Shown piece by piece: positions 56,001-64,000 of a stretch of 64,000 nucleotides of DNA. The DNA comes from Tritrichomonas musculus. Taxonomy: Eukaryota > Parabasalia > Tritrichomonadida > Tritrichomonadidae. Position 1 is the stretch's first letter, and every line of letters starts with the position of its first letter. Made by a program: the position numbers and the translations under genes. The notes under the pieces were generated by a model. That model saw nothing but the letters and a program-made list of their open reading frames with translations. It made no database searches and was not told where the DNA came from. The stretch spans positions 434,001-498,000 of the forward strand of contig JAPFFF010000012.1 in NCBI GenBank assembly GCA_039105265.1. The letters run 5' to 3'.

Positions 56001-58113
56001 CGAGGTAAAGATTGGCATCAAGATCATTCTTGCCTCTCCGACGCGAAGTGTTTTTCGGTTTAATTCAATTTTCATTGAAATGGAGACGTTCATTGTGTCA
56101 GGCAGTCTTTCTTGTCATTTCAGACGTGCAAGGATGCCAACTCCGATAGTCTTTTCAAATCTATTGAAAATTCCTTACTCGGTCTACCAAATAGACTCAG
56201 AAAATCCGATCGTTGTTGATCCTAATTCGACATCGCCGTTTGCATACGATGATCCTTTTGGCGACAACTCTGTTGTGATTGATTTTGGGAAGGCCAAAAT
56301 CAGGGTCAAATTGAGCTCGAATTGTGAACCAACACAAATTAAAGATACCGGCTTTTATATTGAAATAAAAACCGCCGGAAAAGGTCATCGAATGCTCGCA
56401 ATTTCAGATCGAAACCTCGGCGTTAATTTTGACACGACATTTCATTTATCGTTCCTAATCAAAGATCTTCTTGTTTCTTTAATTAATCAAAACATGACTG
56501 AGCTTTGTTTGGTTTCTTTCCACAACTTTTGCTTCAAGACGTCAAACGAAGGCGAGAACTCGTTATATGAAGTTTTACTTGACTCTGTTCAGATCGATGA
56601 CCAGTTAAACATCGCGCCATTTCCAACGCTCCTCATTGGCAGCAGCAACGAGAAGGCTAAGTTTCTCCACTGCTCGGCGATCTGTTATAGAGAGGCTCCA
56701 CTTTTCAGCTCCTTTAAGAATCTCACTTTTTCAATGCAGAAGATTAACATCTACGCAGACATGGCATTCATATCGGACATGTACGGGCTCTACAAGGAGA
56801 TAAACGACGCAATTCAGAAAGAATTTGAAAATGAAAAAAAAATTGAGAATAATAATAAGCCTTCAAAAAGTAATCGTGCGAAAAGAACTCAAAGTTCTAT
56901 CGTCATTTCTAATGAAGAAAAAAATTTGGATGAATCTAAAAAAACCGTCGGAAATTTGATAAGTTTCGGCAGTTTGATCATCCATCCTTTCTTGGCTACT
57001 GTAACTTATCGTGGAATGAGTGGAAGACCAACTATTATGCCAAAATTAGAATTGCCTCCTGCATTGACTATTATTCCTAATATTACAAATGCTAACCTCT
57101 CCTTAAAAAGTTTCCAAGTTCAGAATTTTTTGGCGCCAATTGCGATGTTAAAAGAAAATATTTTTGAAAGTTACAAAAATGAAATTATAATGGAATCATG
57201 GCAAATTGCAGGACATTCAGATATTTTCTTTAACGTGTTCGGTATAGCTGAGACATTCGGAAATGGTTTTAAGTCAATGTTTTACGATCCTATTATGGCT
57301 GATGTCGAATCTCCAGAAAAATTGTTGATGATAACAAAAGGTGGCGGACAATTAATATTTGGAACACTTGGTAGTATTATTCAAGGAGGAGAAGGGTTCA
57401 TTAAGAATATTTCTAGCTTTTTATCGATGATAGGAGAAGAAGATACTACTGCCGCATCTACAGATAATACAAATTTAAGCGCAGTGGATACATTTAATGA
57501 AGGAATAACATCTCTTGGAAACGGATTGATCGATGGAATTTCTGGATTGATAACAAAACCAGTTGAAGGTGGTAAAAAAGACGGATTAACGGGTGCTGTA
57601 ACTGGATTAGCTAAAGGAGTTATCGGAGCCTTTGCTAAACCTGCTGCAGGCATTTTGGACATGTCAGCGGGTATTATTGGAGGAATTAGAAAAACCATAT
57701 CTTATAATGATGATACGGTTAAAAGATTTAGATATCCTAACTCATATCCTTTTTCAATTGTAGGCGGATTTAATGTCGAAGTATCAAAAGTTCAAGCATA
57801 CGTGCAAAAACTGAACAAAAAGAAAAAATATTATTTGATGAATTTAATGGCAATTAATTTTGATAAGGATTATATATATGCGTTATTCGATCAAAGACTT
57901 TTCTTCTTTAATAGGACTAAAAATGGCTTTAGCTACTCATCAAAAACAAAAGTGAATAAAATTAGTGATATTTCTCAAGCTGGCAAAAAAGTAAAGTTCC
58001 AAATTTGCGGCGTGACAAAACCAATCATTTTTGAATGCCCAAATCAGGAGACTGCAGAAAAATTTATCAATGTGCTAAATTCACTTGTGACATTTGCTTC
58101 TATTTTTAATTAA
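50092..58113 (+). CDS. VPS13: VPS13-family bridge-like lipid transfer protein (2673 aa)
   Basis: ATG at 50092. The N-terminus is the chorein domain (residues 1-115: WEGKARLENVKIVKDAL, VNNGSIGSISLLFPWSRL). A long repeating-beta-groove region follows to about 1480. Then comes a VAB adaptor-binding region with repeats that each carry the family's Asn (FVNKMQSPISLK, FIKNSLEVPINIY, FVNELPFDIDVK, LHNNCQFPLNVR, FVNETNHRFTLIP, FSNLLKIPYSV). The ATG2-C-like section has ISGLITKPVEGGKKDGLTG and AKPAAGILDMSAGIIGG at about 2480-2535, and a PH-like end closes the protein. VPS13 moves phospholipids between membranes at contact sites. Length is slightly under the usual 3100. The single exon of 8 kb is uninterrupted. 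GC content is higher in 53.5-56.8 kb than at the ends. Confidence 0.93.
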   Translation: MNYMFKSIAAKVISHFFCEYIDQVDSSQLELAIWEGKARLENVKIVKDALATHNLPFTVNNGSIGSISLLFPWSRLRSEPCVVNVEDVFMVASVSGNILISKDLETKRAVEKLHEEESTVSEGGTISSILSQVIDNIQFHIKNVHIRVELNVNDSIVAIGVTINSINSFSVNEALEYAFISLSSAILRKKIEVSDLSIYIDPNQEPVPSENFVDTMQKMIYTSHHYILRPFTFSGYVYIHRQSTTENPEEDTENSTELHVDTKGINLALDELQWRGLMELERQYAMFNTRRKYSHCGKPAKLPQSDRSSSKWWRYAHRCAVDKTNKYSFDVNNALNILVNRKKYVNLVESGDKEAVKKFEKNFDLPIVLFLRNYANAAKRSIEEGTRLSPEEIEAVMQEQKKLKSQTLNVVLKMGMLSISFLKKDLSPITHFLLTEIVTTYNKHKFNSQIELGIESMTMFNEMSDRFNKTLTSNGGVKVVFISKANKPNDINIQASGTTFVIDLQFLDQIVGFFKKERKFILFNEESNSNTNVNTEAKKQIQTVIDQYLGVNLNIDINDTTIILPYQECSDCPLLLLNCQKTNITSRPNKDLNMNDFTSLYDKYIIQFKDSMLYLDKKPLLFNKFDCSLDLLMAIVESNVFDAIKINCTFDQFLAHISTVQFLTISNIILYIIDSILLLFKTDSNSTNKTTTKTKNESKIQFNLLINKIDFSLCIFSGKLFEFLSNNFQLNCLISEFISVKAELKGFTGYEFITSSAKSDNFDDNKFSYVELLKLDFSDEEPNEASQNKPLNKINVDVNNIILYAKRKCLLYIIELFNDSDRFERIFDNNDTFDYSKIKHKTVETSDSVNVINVDVKNIRGYLSDDKKDIGEFILKEANVVANVDKSWATEVTINDCLLKDKEQFIEIMNLTSIKANPFLLQIQRTSQIITCLDFDYVNNIIEYASNITLPNDNDTDISSFSLMDLDLNVKAVIGSFHELRFNMNEINLKGKMPIQINFNLDSFNLDLDRISLVNVKTVSFSMNNEVIDQTLIDDTENFEKNKYYTQNFIETEKDLNLLKAVKFVICKYKANMSINSINLNVIPNIIYILPPLEKVSSFLKSKENKTSEFKLTKTVKTETRPKIEAIFVLAFEMSSFSFAFLEFGQNLLSLTLSQLSYKNHTVKIDSFSFLSEGNEPIALCKENFFSCSDNLNAFKIQNIDFILNYDKLLKLTKYFLQFSPLLAYTSLFSSSKKTAPKDDRKSGFSEIQADFNEFSFLIRDGDVNIRMTIGCHIRPNSFEINRLAVNFILGELVLPLLQPVSIKLDFDSKSTKLSFSPINLSIGFGDIQFLTQLTEKLLSLLNEDKKKSVEQPATEITAESNTNFVSLLPPNFEILPIRMNFGLCFNDRSPFITLRVDTSKVKFGQIFSFQLRLSIIFFNAETGNKDLILEPIKFDTMVAVTDKDKTIDIKSSPIILNVHVPFLKRLIYFNHRRKKELKLDYQSYKFVNKMQSPISLKVGQIVHKNIKPGESVPFSDVDDNTTIIVCYDAVHSEKFVLSQLFYPTALSLSCFVYRENNKIVISPPYFIKNSLEVPINIYSGNMKKMCQINPNENISLPITIDVEQGFFFVCGEINIQKAITKSESGILLSTFKSISLGSLMSSANSGSLESFISNKADEKVTPSLYQLGSWTSSQPTTYVVVDNTSDISNNNIVCHINQSLYRNFIGIIDIAPVLTFVNELPFDIDVKVPYCKFPLHIEVGSSVPCPMNTLNYNTEGIIVCSFSTKLHGVSPDTTLLYRENSKTEVILLNENDQGTLSLTAQAVVTPEIAKIYIYTPAILHNNCQFPLNVRRTSGTKPLVLNDYIYMGSNSFVNKSTLKVQIQCQQFNSDWQKEKIDCTAVGISSTVFLPTTNDSLFVPINVRIRRAQSPLNHTNMIDFSPSLIFVNETNHRFTLIPSTKDETFWLIVEPHSRIPIVYSTSTSQFFVQIDEVKIGIKIILASPTRSVFRFNSIFIEMETFIVSGSLSCHFRRARMPTPIVFSNLLKIPYSVYQIDSENPIVVDPNSTSPFAYDDPFGDNSVVIDFGKAKIRVKLSSNCEPTQIKDTGFYIEIKTAGKGHRMLAISDRNLGVNFDTTFHLSFLIKDLLVSLINQNMTELCLVSFHNFCFKTSNEGENSLYEVLLDSVQIDDQLNIAPFPTLLIGSSNEKAKFLHCSAICYREAPLFSSFKNLTFSMQKINIYADMAFISDMYGLYKEINDAIQKEFENEKKIENNNKPSKSNRAKRTQSSIVISNEEKNLDESKKTVGNLISFGSLIIHPFLATVTYRGMSGRPTIMPKLELPPALTIIPNITNANLSLKSFQVQNFLAPIAMLKENIFESYKNEIIMESWQIAGHSDIFFNVFGIAETFGNGFKSMFYDPIMADVESPEKLLMITKGGGQLIFGTLGSIIQGGEGFIKNISSFLSMIGEEDTTAASTDNTNLSAVDTFNEGITSLGNGLIDGISGLITKPVEGGKKDGLTGAVTGLAKGVIGAFAKPAAGILDMSAGIIGGIRKTISYNDDTVKRFRYPNSYPFSIVGGFNVEVSKVQAYVQKLNKKKKYYLMNLMAINFDKDYIYALFDQRLFFFNRTKNGFSYSSKTKVNKISDISQAGKKVKFQICGVTKPIIFECPNQETAEKFINVLNSLVTFASIFN

Positions 58114-59334
58114 TTATAAAGAAATTTAAATATATGTTTAAATAAATGAAAATATTATTGTTAAAATTGATAGTTTGTCATATTTATTTATTTTTTTTTT
58201 TTTTTTTTTTTTAGAAATTTCAGAGTAGCTGTAACAAATTCAAAACATGATCGTATTTTTTTTGAAGTGTGATATGAAAATCTAATTTTTTTCTAAAATT
58301 TTTATCAGTTGTATTTATTATTTCGGAAATCAAATAATAAAATATATGTTGCAATGAGTTGTTTATTGATATTTAATATAGTGCATGCTAAATAATTATA
58401 AATTGTAAACTTTTTTGTTGGTTATTAGTATTTTTTTTTAAAAGCAAGGTTCCAATGAAAGGATCCTTTTTATAATAGACTGAAAAATAGTTTAATATAT
58501 GTAAAAATGATTAATCATGATATTAATTCAAATTTTATAGATAATTATAATATGAATTTGGATTGATTATTTTTGGATTTCTTTAGGTTTAAAGCTGGAT
58601 TCATGAAATAGTTAAGAACTTGCAGATTCACTAGGTTGGAAATCTTTCCTTTAATAATTCAAATCCAATTCAAAAAGATAATTAAAAAGAAAGAATTCTA
58701 TTTTTTGTTTTTTTACAAAATTTTTCACATTTTTTCATGAATAAAATTAAAATTATGCTTAACGCGACCAAGGAATTATTCTCATATATTTGATATTTAT
58801 TTATTTATAATTAATTTTATATTTTTACCAAATAAAGGATGACCGCATGCACATTTTTAGCATCGTGAATTTATACATTTTTCCCAGGAATTTTAATATT
58901 TTATTTAAAAAGTGCAAACGCTCAAAATAAAGTTTTATATTATATTATTATAAAATCATAAAACCTTCTTACCAATGAGAAAAATCAATTTGACAGTCCA
59001 CTTTTTGAGAAGGCTTGCCCAAAAAAAATTCGTTGCAGCTACTCTGAAATTTCCAATTATTTCAAACAAGGTCAATAATATTGGCATAAAATTGACGTTG
59101 CTCAGAAAAAATGTCTTGATAAGAAAAATTGAAAAATTCCTGACCAACAAGGAGCATATATAATAGAGAGAGAAAAATATAGTAATTTAATTCCATTATA
59201 TTTGAACGTGGAAAGTGACATAATATTCCAAGTGTCACATGTTATGTGGAAAATATTTTGACTTATCAAATTGAAAATTTTAAAAATTTTCATTCAATTT
59301 TGGAAATGTATCATTTCTAGTTCACTTATAAGTC
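58114..59334. other. AT-rich intergenic region with T22 tract and a distant inverted repeat
   Basis: 1.2 kb. T22 is at 58191-58212. GAAATTTCAGAGTAGCTG and 9 more bases (58214-58240) recur inverted at 59027-59053 with 2 mismatches in 27. A 62-codon plus reading (58975-59163) overlaps the right copy, but has equally long readings opposite and is not called. Just before the kinase start, TTCACTTATAAG resembles the trichomonad initiator. Confidence 0.5.
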
Positions 59335-60291
59335 ATGCAAGAAGAAATAATAGATACATGCCTTCAATCATTAATCAATTGGACTCCAGTCCATTTTGGT
59401 GAAAAAAATGATTACGAGGTAACTGAATTCTTTCGTGCTCAAGACAAAAGAAATGGACAGATGGTTTTTGTTAAAAGAATTGATTTATCAAGAGATTATT
59501 TAAATGAATATCAAGCAGAAGTTAAAGCTTTAAATTCACTTAATAGTGATAACATTGTTTATTGCATTGAAAATGGAATCGAGTCGTTTCCCATTGAACA
59601 TAAAATGCACAGTTTTGGTTATATAATTCTTCCTTATTCAGGAGATATTGATATGTGTGATGCACTTGCTAATTACCAATGGAAAAAAAATGAAGATGAT
59701 TTAATTAAATTTGCATATAATTTAATTAATGCAATTAATCATATTCATTCCAGAGGATTTATTCACCGTGATATGAAATTAGAAAATATTGTTATTAACG
59801 AGATATCTATTGATCAACAAAGGAACAAATTCACTTTTAATCCGGATTCTTTTAATATTATTGATTTTGGATCATCTTACAGTTGCTATGATCATAATTG
59901 TAAAGATGATAAAAATTTAATCGTTTTCAAAAGAACACAAACATATTCTCCTCCTGAATTTATTAATAATGGTATATTGACAGAGAAATATGACATTTTT
60001 TCTTGTGGAATCATTCTATATTCAGTTGTTGCTGGGCATTTTCCAAAATTTGATTTCATTAATGATATGAATGGAGTTCATATCAAATTTTTGCCTTATG
60101 ACATTAATGATTTCTTCGATAAAAATGAATGGGATGGGATTTCCGAAGAAATGCAAGATTTGATTAAATCAATGCTTGCTTTTGATCCTTTATATAGACC
60201 ATCAACAGATGATCTCTTAAAATCGAATGCCTTCCAAACACAAATATCTTTGTTTGGTTTGATAGATGATGAAGAAGGATATTTATATTAA
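59335..60291 (+). CDS. Protein kinase, CAMK-like (318 aa)
   Basis: ATG at 59335. The protein is essentially one kinase domain (about 25-305). The Gly-rich loop is replaced by TEFFRAQDKRNGQ with no Gly triplet. The Lys is in VFVKRIDL, the catalytic loop is HRDMKLENIVI, DFG is in NIIDFGSSYSC, then YSPPEFI and YDIFSCGIILYSVVAGHFP. An insertion of about 20 residues stands between the catalytic loop and DFG (ISIDQQRNKFTFNPDSF), and a Cys-containing loop follows DFG (CYDHNCKDD). Catalytic Lys, Asp and DFG are present, so activity is possible despite the unusual nucleotide loop. CAMK-like by C-lobe style. It converges with the dehydrogenase gene. Confidence 0.82.
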   Translation: MQEEIIDTCLQSLINWTPVHFGEKNDYEVTEFFRAQDKRNGQMVFVKRIDLSRDYLNEYQAEVKALNSLNSDNIVYCIENGIESFPIEHKMHSFGYIILPYSGDIDMCDALANYQWKKNEDDLIKFAYNLINAINHIHSRGFIHRDMKLENIVINEISIDQQRNKFTFNPDSFNIIDFGSSYSCYDHNCKDDKNLIVFKRTQTYSPPEFINNGILTEKYDIFSCGIILYSVVAGHFPKFDFINDMNGVHIKFLPYDINDFFDKNEWDGISEEMQDLIKSMLAFDPLYRPSTDDLLKSNAFQTQISLFGLIDDEEGYLY

Positions 60292-60533
60292 TATTATTGT
60301 TTTTGTATTTGTTTTTATAAATTTAATATTGCGAGTCTTATTTATTTATTCTTATTTTTATATCGAATTCTAAGTTTTTTTTTTTATTCAGTGATATCAT
60401 TTGACTTCAATTAAGATTTTTTTGAATAATAGTAATATTAAATGCTTTAAATCGTGAAAAAATCAAAACAAAGAACAAATCATTCAGTTTCCTTTTTTTA
60501 AAAAAAAAAGCCAAGATCAAAATTGTTTGTATT

Positions 60534-61292
60534 TTATAAGAAAACGCCATAGTCAGTTACAAGTACTTGACCTGTTATTGGCTTTGAATCGTCTGATGCA
60601 AGGAAGAGCAGAACTCTGGCAACATCTTCAGGTGTGCATGATTTAAGTTGAACATCGCCATGCTTGTTGATTGCTTTCATTGTTTCCATATCCAATTGTT
60701 TAGGATCGATACTGGATGTCATTGGAGTCAAGATATTACCTGGGCAAACAGCATTGCAACGAATAAATTTAGAACTGAGAACCATAGCAGTATGCTTTGT
60801 AAGTCCGATAATAGCAGCTTTTGTGCTTGCATATACAGCACCGCCTCCACCAGTTACGCCTGCAACTGAAGCAACGTTGATGATTGATCCACCTTCTTTC
60901 ATATATTTAAGAGCTGCACGAATACATTGCATTGTACCAATTTGATTGATATTGACTACTTTTTGTACGTCTTCATCGAGATATTTATCAATTGATTTAA
61001 GTCCGGTATCAAGAACGCCTGCATTATTAACTAAAACGTCAATTGAACCGAATTTTTCAATAGTAGCTTTCATAAGAGCTTCACAATCTTCGTTTTTGGA
61101 AATATCAGTTGGAACAGCAAGAGCTTTGCCACCAGCAGATGTGATCGTGTTGGCAACTTCATCTAATTGTGGTTTTCTTCTGGCGCTAATGACAACATTA
61201 GCTCCTTCTTTTGCAAATATTATGGCAGCAGCAGCACCTACACCAGAATTACCACCAGTGATGACAATTGTTTTACCAGAAAGTCTTCCCAT
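60534..61292 (-). CDS. Short-chain dehydrogenase/reductase (SDR), FabG-like
   Basis: I start at ATG 61292 (MGRLSGKTIVITGGNSG); 252 residues is typical of classical SDRs. The Rossmann motif is TGGNSGVGAAAA (TGxxxGxG), the structural NNAG is VLVNNAGVLD, and the active-site Ser is in NVASVAG with Tyr and Lys in YASTKAA, 13 residues on. Then comes CNAVCPGNILTPM, and SDDSKPITGQVLVTDYG near the end. The family oxidises or reduces alcohols, sugars, steroids or 3-oxoacyl groups with NAD(P). Arg in SARRKP after beta-2 favours NADPH. Substrate unknown. Bacterial-like and slightly richer in G+C than its surroundings, so lateral transfer, common for trichomonad SDRs, is possible but not shown. Confidence 0.88.
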   Translation of the reverse strand: MGRLSGKTIVITGGNSGVGAAAAIIFAKEGANVVISARRKPQLDEVANTITSAGGKALAVPTDISKNEDCEALMKATIEKFGSIDVLVNNAGVLDTGLKSIDKYLDEDVQKVVNINQIGTMQCIRAALKYMKEGGSIINVASVAGVTGGGGAVYASTKAAIIGLTKHTAMVLSSKFIRCNAVCPGNILTPMTSSIDPKQLDMETMKAINKHGDVQLKSCTPEDVARVLLFLASDDSKPITGQVLVTDYGVFL

Positions 61293-63280
61293 CAAATTAA
61301 GTGTCCAGAAAAAAAAATCGTAATTTTTTAATTGAAAATTGAAATTGAAAAATATAACGGTTTATTTCTACTAAAGTTTTTCCAACCGCTTTTTGCGCAG
61401 AAAAATATAAATATAAACTATTCAAAATATAAAAAGATTTTTATTTCCATTAAAAAAAAAATGTATAATATCAGCTTTTCTGTAATAAAATAAACTGTAT
61501 ATTTAGTGCATGTTCAAATAATTTCAAAAATAAACTGATGTTAATGAAATATGCTGATCGATAATGAACATTATAATTATATTAAATACATTTATTTAAT
61601 TTATGTATATATTTCTGTAATTAAATATTTTTATATGAATCATATATAAAAATTAAGGAGATTTTAATACATTTTTTGCATTAAAGATTCAGTATCTTTT
61701 TCAAAAATTTAATAAAAAGTAAATTAGGCACTATTTGTTCATTTTCTTTCAACACTAGAAGCAAATCATCAGATTACTAAAGTAAAAATATGGAGAAATT
61801 ATTCTAAAATAATATTAACTAATTTTCTTCCAAAAAGAAATTGAAGAATAAAGAATCCTAAATTCATATGATATACGACCATAAGAATATTTTTTTGGAA
61901 ATAAGAAACTTTGAAATCTTTTAGTGCACGAGAAACGACTACCTTGCATGTTTGCCTCAAAAAATTGAAAGGAAATTGAATGAAGCATTCAAATTTGAAA
62001 ACTAACTGATAATTCTGAAAAACTCTAATTTCTACTGATATAATATAATAGTATTATTCTCAGAATAATATTCTTCCTGCTTCTTTCATAAAATAATAAA
62101 ATTAAAACTTTCCAAACATCATTGAAAAAATAGTTCATATAATAAAGATGAAGTATAAAGTGTAAATACTTTTTTATCTCATATAATTAAATATTAATAT
62201 ATGGTTCAGATTTGTTTCAACGTTTATCTTCTATACATCAAAATAAACCCCAATTAAATATAAATGGATGAAACTTTTTGAATTATTGAATACGATAATT
62301 TTTTTGTTGTTTTGATTAAAAATATAATATTTAAAATGAATATTTTCAATATTAATTGATATTGGAAATCATTTTAAAAATTGATAAAATTTGTTTCCCC
62401 ATCAAATTTTCTATTTTTCAAATTTGAATAAACTTTTCAAAATTATAAGATTTAATTAAAATAGATATATCTTTTTCTTAAAAAGGTATGTTTAGCATAT
62501 TCTTTCTATTTTTAATTTCACGTTACTTTTAGTGCATAAAAAACTGATATTTATAGCATTTAATGCACATTAAAAAATAATTCTTATTTTCTAAAGTAAT
62601 AATGAGATTTGGCTTAGAATCCTTAAAAAATTACATTTAGGAATAAAATTTTATAACAATTACGTAAAAATGAATAATAATAAAACATTTTTTTCATAAT
62701 GGATAATCTTTATTTATTAAATTTAATAAATTTTTTAACCTTCGTGACGAAGGCTTTACCATCTAATCAAGTTCTTTTTAACCTTTTTCTTTTTAAAAAA
62801 TTTGTTTCTGAATAAATTATTGAAAATGTTCAAAAGCAAAAATCGAAAAATAATTTTTGTTTATTATGAATTTCAAATATTCGATGGTTTTTAATTCAAA
62901 TTTCAAAAATCAGCATTTGAATTTAAAATAAGAAAAGAAAAATTGAGTAAACAAAGAAAATATTAGCATTTCTTCACCAATTTGTTGAAGAATTTTATAA
63001 TAATTATTATTGGTAAACTAATAATAGTTCAAAATTGAAAGAAATTTCAACGATTTTTTTGAAAAACTAATAGTCATCATCAACATCTAAAATTTATCGA
63101 TCGTTTTATTTAGCCATTTTTTGCGAAATGCGTGAAAAAAAGGAAAAACTTTCTTAAAATGCTAAAATAAGGTGATATTATTTTGAATATCCGATCATTT
63201 GCTTCAATCATTGAAAAAGTTGTTTTGAAACTAAATTTTAAAATTTGAAAAAAAAAAAGAATCAAAAATAAAACTAACAA
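61293..63280. other. 2-kb AT-rich gene-poor region between divergent genes
   Basis: No credible reading. AACGGTTT (61356-61363, M3/Myb-like) stands 64 bp upstream of the dehydrogenase. A tight hairpin CCTTCG-TGA-CGAAGG lies at 62739-62753. TTTAGTGCA-type words recur (61501, 61920, 62529). Otherwise AT-rich with A- and T-runs. The transporter's promoter must be in the right part; no element recognised. Confidence 0.5.
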
Positions 63281-64000
63281 ATGGGCCGTCGAGTTGAAGA
63301 TAATGCTTATGAAATAACAGGCAGCGAGCTTATTCGATGCTATAAATTAATGTCAAAAAAATGGATATTTTGGATAGGTGCGTTCTTTACTTTATGCTCA
63401 GGTGCTGCTCCAATGTTAATGAACATTATTATGGCTGATATGATGAACTTAATGACAACTCAAATTGATGATAGTTTTACTAAAGAAGTTGGAAAACTAT
63501 GTTTGAAAATGTTATATGTTGTTCTTGGAATGACAGCCGCTACAGTTATTGCTTTGGGCTTCAGATTTTACCTAAATCCACATTTTTTAATTGATATTCG
63601 ACAAGCCATGTATGATAGTTTAATGGAACAAGAAATTGCATTTTATGATGAAACACCTGCAGGTGTTTTAATTGGACGATTAGCAGAAGACGTGACACTG
63701 ATTAGATTTGTTTATGTTGAAAAACTCTTAATGGTTATCCAGCATTTAACACAAGCAGTTGTTGGTCTTATCCTTGCATTTTGCTATGTATGGCGTGTTA
63801 CTTTGGCTGTTTTTATCGGTATTCCAATTTCAGCTATTGTTTACATTATCGGTAATATTATTATCGAAAAATTATGGCTCCAATATAACAAGTGCGTTAC
63901 TGAATGCATTGATAAAGCTGAAGAAGCAATTACACAGATCCGAACTGTTAAAGCCTTTGACTGTGAACTTAAAGAAGCTGCTCTCTATTCTAAAAGTATT
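63281..64000 (+). CDS. ABC transporter, ABCB-type exporter, N-terminal part (runs off right edge)
   Basis: ATG at 63281, 240 codons visible and open at the edge. The sequence is the start of a type I ABC exporter transmembrane domain: helix 1 WIFWIGAFFTLCSGAAPMLM, helix 2 LYVVLGMTAATVIALGF, then the cytoplasmic coupling region with FLIDIRQAMYDSLMEQEIAFYDETPAGVLIGRLAEDV, which is the highly typical R....f..ll.qei.fFD....G.l..Rl..D of ABCB/P-glycoprotein-like proteins, and helices 3-4 (LTQAVVGLILAFCYVWRVTL, VFIGIPISAIVYIIGNIII). ITQIRTVKAF follows near the edge. The ATP-binding domain lies beyond the window. Likely substrate class is lipids, drugs or peptides; unknown. Confidence 0.88.
   Translation, partial: MGRRVEDNAYEITGSELIRCYKLMSKKWIFWIGAFFTLCSGAAPMLMNIIMADMMNLMTTQIDDSFTKEVGKLCLKMLYVVLGMTAATVIALGFRFYLNPHFLIDIRQAMYDSLMEQEIAFYDETPAGVLIGRLAEDVTLIRFVYVEKLLMVIQHLTQAVVGLILAFCYVWRVTLAVFIGIPISAIVYIIGNIIIEKLWLQYNKCVTECIDKAEEAITQIRTVKAFDCELKEAALYSKSI

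Noticed and set aside
58975-59163. 62-codon plus-strand reading
   Set aside because: Overlaps one copy of the 27-bp inverted repeat and has readings of equal length on the other strand. No gene-like support beyond an ATG.
1-64000. CRISPR arrays, rRNA genes, retroelements or viral genes
   Set aside because: No regularly spaced repeats, no rRNA-like stretch and no reverse transcriptase, integrase, capsid or envelope signature was seen on either strand.

Overview
The window looks like the nuclear genome of a parabasalid flagellate, most likely a Tritrichomonas-like trichomonad. The reasons are: AT-rich DNA with homopolymer tracts; long, apparently intronless protein genes packed on both strands; many low-complexity and coiled-coil proteins; several protein kinases of different groups; BTB-like/F5-8C and Ulp1-like proteins; sperm-tail PG-rich (STPGR) proteins and a DRC2 homologue, which require a flagellum; and Mutator-like transposon debris. 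No spliceosomal intron is needed for any well-identified gene. The species call is inference.

Layout. 0-5.2 kb: the start of a coiled-coil gene running off the left edge, a 1042-residue coiled-coil protein and an STPGR protein. 5.2-17.2 kb is an accessory, decayed zone: a short inverted-repeat element with an 8-bp target duplication, a perfect 22-bp hairpin, a kinase pseudogene, an unidentified gene split over frames, an unusual tandem Ulp1-like cysteine protease locus broken at an A11 run, another degenerate gene with a possible 29-nt intron, and a Mutator-like element with a broken transposase and a second pair of inverted repeats. 17.7-29.4 kb: a POL5/MYBBP1A-like protein, a RasGEF, a STE20 kinase, two coiled-coil proteins and a BTB-like/F5-8C protein. 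29.6-41.3 kb: a charged coiled-coil protein, an acyltransferase-like protein that lacks its catalytic pair, a second STPGR protein, small unknown genes, a coiled-coil protein, a TKL kinase and DRC2. 41.3-50 kb: a TTAA-flanked (piggyBac-like) short element, a CAMK-like kinase, TAF5, a small membrane protein and a large RalGAP-beta-like protein. 50-64 kb: VPS13 (8 kb), a kinase, a short-chain dehydrogenase, a 2-kb gene-poor stretch, and the start of an ABCB-type transporter running off the right edge.

How the genes fit together. At least three genes (two STPGR proteins and DRC2), and perhaps some of the coiled-coil genes, suit the axoneme and trichomonad cytoskeleton. The kinases, RasGEF and possible RalGAP suit signalling. 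VPS13 and the acyltransferase-like protein suit membrane-lipid traffic. TAF5 and the POL5-like protein suit transcription or ribosome biogenesis. Several gene pairs are divergent with under 200 bp between them. Myb-type AACGG words, resembling the M3 core-promoter element known in Trichomonas vaginalis, lie near several starts. I did not find an obvious new defence or mobile system. The strongest oddities are the tandem Ulp1 locus with one copy mutated at its catalytic positions, the two well-bounded short DNA elements, and the hairpin beside the first of them.
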